Assembly: GCA_029747015.1 (NCBI GenBank)
Contig: JAKOGI010000002.1
Coordinates: forward strand, 2,450,001-2,514,000
Source of the DNA: Carnegiea gigantea
Taxonomy: Eukaryota > Streptophyta > Magnoliopsida > Caryophyllales > Cactaceae
Length of the DNA: 64,000 nucleotides
Direction: 5' to 3'
The notes under the pieces are model-generated. The model did no database searches and was not told the origin of the DNA. It was given only the letters and a program-made list of their open reading frames with translations. Shown here in pieces: positions 61,881 to 64,000 of the stretch (its first letter is position 1; each line of letters begins with the position of its first letter). Made by a program: the position numbers and the translations under genes.

Positions 61881-63450
61881 CATCGCCTACGTACGGCAAA
61901 CAATATAAGACCTCGAATACATTTATCCCCCCTGTTTCCATAACTATCTTCCTCTAATTTGAACATTGGAGGCTTTGTAGAGCAGAAGAAAAACTATCTC
62001 ATCTATTTGAGCCTTCTATTCTCTCTCTTCGCCATTTTCTCTCTAGAAGAAACACTAATCTATTAAATGAGCTACCATAAGTGAATTCGCCAATGGTACG
62101 ATAAGCCCTTGCGTTCTCAATCGCTATGTTTTTGTACTATTTATTCTTATTTTAAATTTAGCCTTACCACTTGCGAAAGTTGGTTTGTATATATGCGTCT
62201 TAGGATGGGTGGTACTCTATCTTCCGTTTAGAAATCAATATATTTTGTTTCATGTTTGTTAAACATTTATGAAATTGTTGATTGATTGTGCTGTGTCATT
62301 TCGATGGATATCAATTTGCCGAATACGACATATGATATCAAGTGAGTGTTTTTCACAAGAAAACTACACCGGATCTATGGATCTCCTTCTCAAATACTGC
62401 ATCAAGAAATAAGGAACAAGTGGAAGACGAGCCATCAGCGTGTAGCAATTAATTTCTTAAACGAAAGATTTATTTTGTTATTTTAAATCTATATTTATTT
62501 GAATTTCATATGTTTAATAAGTGCCGTATAACTTTGATCAATAAATTTATCCTTTACTTGCAAAAATATCTCATCTATTGAGAGTGCCTTGTAGATCGTT
62601 TGGTTAGAGTTGCTCACTCATGGGTCTCATTCAAGCAGCCCACAAAATTCCAATCCAAAGTTGCAATAAAACCAAAATATTAATAATTTTTTTAATGATG
62701 TTTGTTTTCTAGGTATGATAGACGCATGTGTGACAAACTGACAAGCAACCTAGGTGCAATTGCTACTCAATTTCATCTCCCCTACCTGAAAAGTAGTCTG
62801 GTTGTAAAATGACACTGTAAACTATGCGCTCTGGAGATTGCAATAACGTACGTAGCTCACTACTGTCATTACTGCATCAACATAAAAGTAGTTTGGTTGT
62901 AAAATGACACTGTAAACTATGTGCTCTGGAGAGTGTAATATCATACATTACTGTCAGTAGTGCATCAACATAACATGTGACGAGAAAACCTAAAAGCCAA
63001 TTCCGTGGTAATAATGTATATTGGAACGAGTTTATTTAGGTACTTCTTTAATCAGAACTTAATTTAAGTAATTAATCCTACGAAATTGCTAAATGTGAGA
63101 AGGGCCCCTGGGTTGGCGAGGGTTGTTATTTAATCACACAAGAGGCCAATAAAACACTAACAAAATGCATGTTTACAATTAATAAAATAAAAGCTTCTAC
63201 TCAAAAAAATAAATTTCTAACACAATGAACATTCATCTTTCAGAAAAATTTTTAATCTATAACATAGACAACATTCATCGGAGCATGCAATATTATCAAT
63301 CCACATTGGATCATAAATCCAAAAGACCAGAAATTAAAATTTGAGATATTTAAAAAGGAAAATAGCATTGCCTTTCAAAAAGGAGAGGAAAATTGACACT
63401 CATAATTAGGGACAGAAAATTCATCAGAAGAGAAAGCACAATAAGCATGG
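61881..63450. other. Spacer before the methyltransferase gene
   Basis: No gene was recognised. AT-rich, with one tandem repeat at 62793-62975. Confidence 0.5.
62793..62975 (+). repeat. Tandem repeat, two units of about 90 bp
   Basis: Units 62793-62887 and 62888-62975 both start GTAGTYTGGTTGTAAAATGA and end CATCAACATAA. They are about 85% alike. Confidence 0.92.
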
Positions 63451-63489
63451 AACACAATTGCCCTTCTATCATATTCGTACCCATAGCAT

Positions 63490-63697
63490 GAGTTCGACAT
63501 CCTTATTGGGGGCCCGTTTACAAAACCACTTCACAACTACAAGCCCAATCTCACTCAATAAACCCAGCCCACAAACCTCTGAACACCCAAAAGCCCAAAC
63601 CCCAAATAGCCCAGCCCAGGGCTTCGTTACGGATAGCTAACAAGGTGAATCAATTTTCCGGCGAGTACTCAGGGGAAAAAATGGGGGCCAAGGCCAA
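63490..63697 (+). promoter_or_regulatory. FIO1: Promoter/5'UTR of METTL16/FIO1-type gene
   Basis: C-rich against an AT-rich background, with several GCCCA/TGGGC (site II-like) motifs at 63541-63622, common in promoters of plant housekeeping genes. An out-of-frame ATG at 63681 lies 17 nt before the coding ATG. Confidence 0.6.
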
Positions 63698-63921
63698 ATG
63701 CCGAGCAAGAAGAGGAAGCGTGGGGAGAGGCCAAGCATACACCCTCGGAACAGATACGCTGATAACCCTCCTGATTTCTCTCTCCTCGCTTCTCTTTACC
63801 CTTCCTTCTCTCAATTCGTCTTCTACTCCAAAGATGGTCGACCCAGAATCGATTGGACCGATTTTAACGCCACCCGCGAGCTCACCCGGGTTCTTCTCCA
63901 CCATGACCATGGCCTCAATTG
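63698..63921 (+). CDS. FIO1: U6 snRNA m6A methyltransferase (METTL16/FIONA1 family), exon 1, partial at window edge
   Basis: The exon starts MPSKKRKRGERPSIHPRNRY and continues through NPPDFSLLASLYPSF and DWTDFNATRELTRVLLHHDH to GLN and two bases of a Trp codon. The donor is CAATTG/GTACTC at 63921/63922. The order RNRYxDxPPDFxxLAxxYP...xALTxxLL is the N-terminal signature of METTL16 proteins. KKRKR at 4-8 is a likely nuclear signal. Family members methylate U6 snRNA in its ACAGA box with S-adenosylmethionine. Arabidopsis FIO1 mutants show altered splicing, early flowering and a long circadian period. The catalytic NPPF motif is beyond the window. The intron runs past 64000. Confidence 0.88.
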
Positions 63922-64000
63922 GTACTCACCGTTGCAGTCCGCTAACTTCATGCTTTTCTTCTATGAATTCGTAGTTTCTTTTCTGGAATTTTTTCTAAAG

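Noticed and set aside
63650..63910. Minus-strand 86-residue ORF opposite the FIO1 exon
   Set aside because: Antisense shadow of the METTL16-type coding exon, which has clear family motifs.
63681..63974. Plus-strand ORF from 63681 as the real protein
   Set aside because: Its product shows no family motifs and reads through the GT donor, while the frame from 63698 matches METTL16.

Overview
The window is nuclear DNA of a flowering plant, most likely a eudicot. It is AT-rich with long introns, and it carries Ty1/copia, Ty3-like LTR, CACTA, MITE, LINE and SINE sequences as well as two recognisable plant gene families. The species cannot be named from the sequence alone.

Genes. (1) A complete MIKC-type MADS-box gene of the StMADS11/SVP clade lies on the minus strand from 47331 to 16752. 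I assembled seven exons from splice sites, phase and family homology: 47150-47331, 20799-20871, 17437-17501, 17248-17347, 17130-17171, 16997-17038 and 16752-16919. They sum to 672 nt, or 223 codons plus stop, with no internal stop. Intron 1 is about 26.3 kb and is packed with retroelements. (2) A second first exon of the same kind lies at 1092-1273 on the minus strand, inside a duplicated segment. Its later exons, if they exist, are left of the window. (3) The first coding exon of a METTL16/FIONA1-type U6 snRNA m6A methyltransferase is at 63698-63921 on the plus strand, and that gene runs off the right edge. Both families act in flowering-time control in other plants.

Layout. 1-3482 plus 12503-12621 is duplicated segment A (MADS exon 1, start of intron 1, upstream region), split by a 9.0 kb CACTA element (3488-12502) that itself carries an LTR-like insertion. 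12622-16751 is spacer with a solo LTR bounded by a perfect target-site duplication. 16752-47331 is the MADS gene. Its first intron holds a decayed copia (22950-28006) invaded by a TRIM, a non-autonomous LTR array carrying PTB-like RRM fragments (28815-39000), an apparently intact copia (33200-38574) and a decayed Ale/Retrofit-like copia (39929-45106). 45661-49265 is segment B, the counterpart of A. 48430-61880 is a tandem array of three diverged copies (B, C, D) of the distal upstream region, each with its own private insertions. 61880-63697 is spacer and the methyltransferase promoter.

The duplicated copies supply empty sites for several insertions, so CACTA, MITE, LINE and SINE boundaries can be read directly. 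The points most worth a second look are the MADS gene with its giant intron and tandem paralogue, a conserved small ORF in intron 1 of both paralogues, GC-rich near-palindromes shared by three unrelated LTR types, and the RRM capture.
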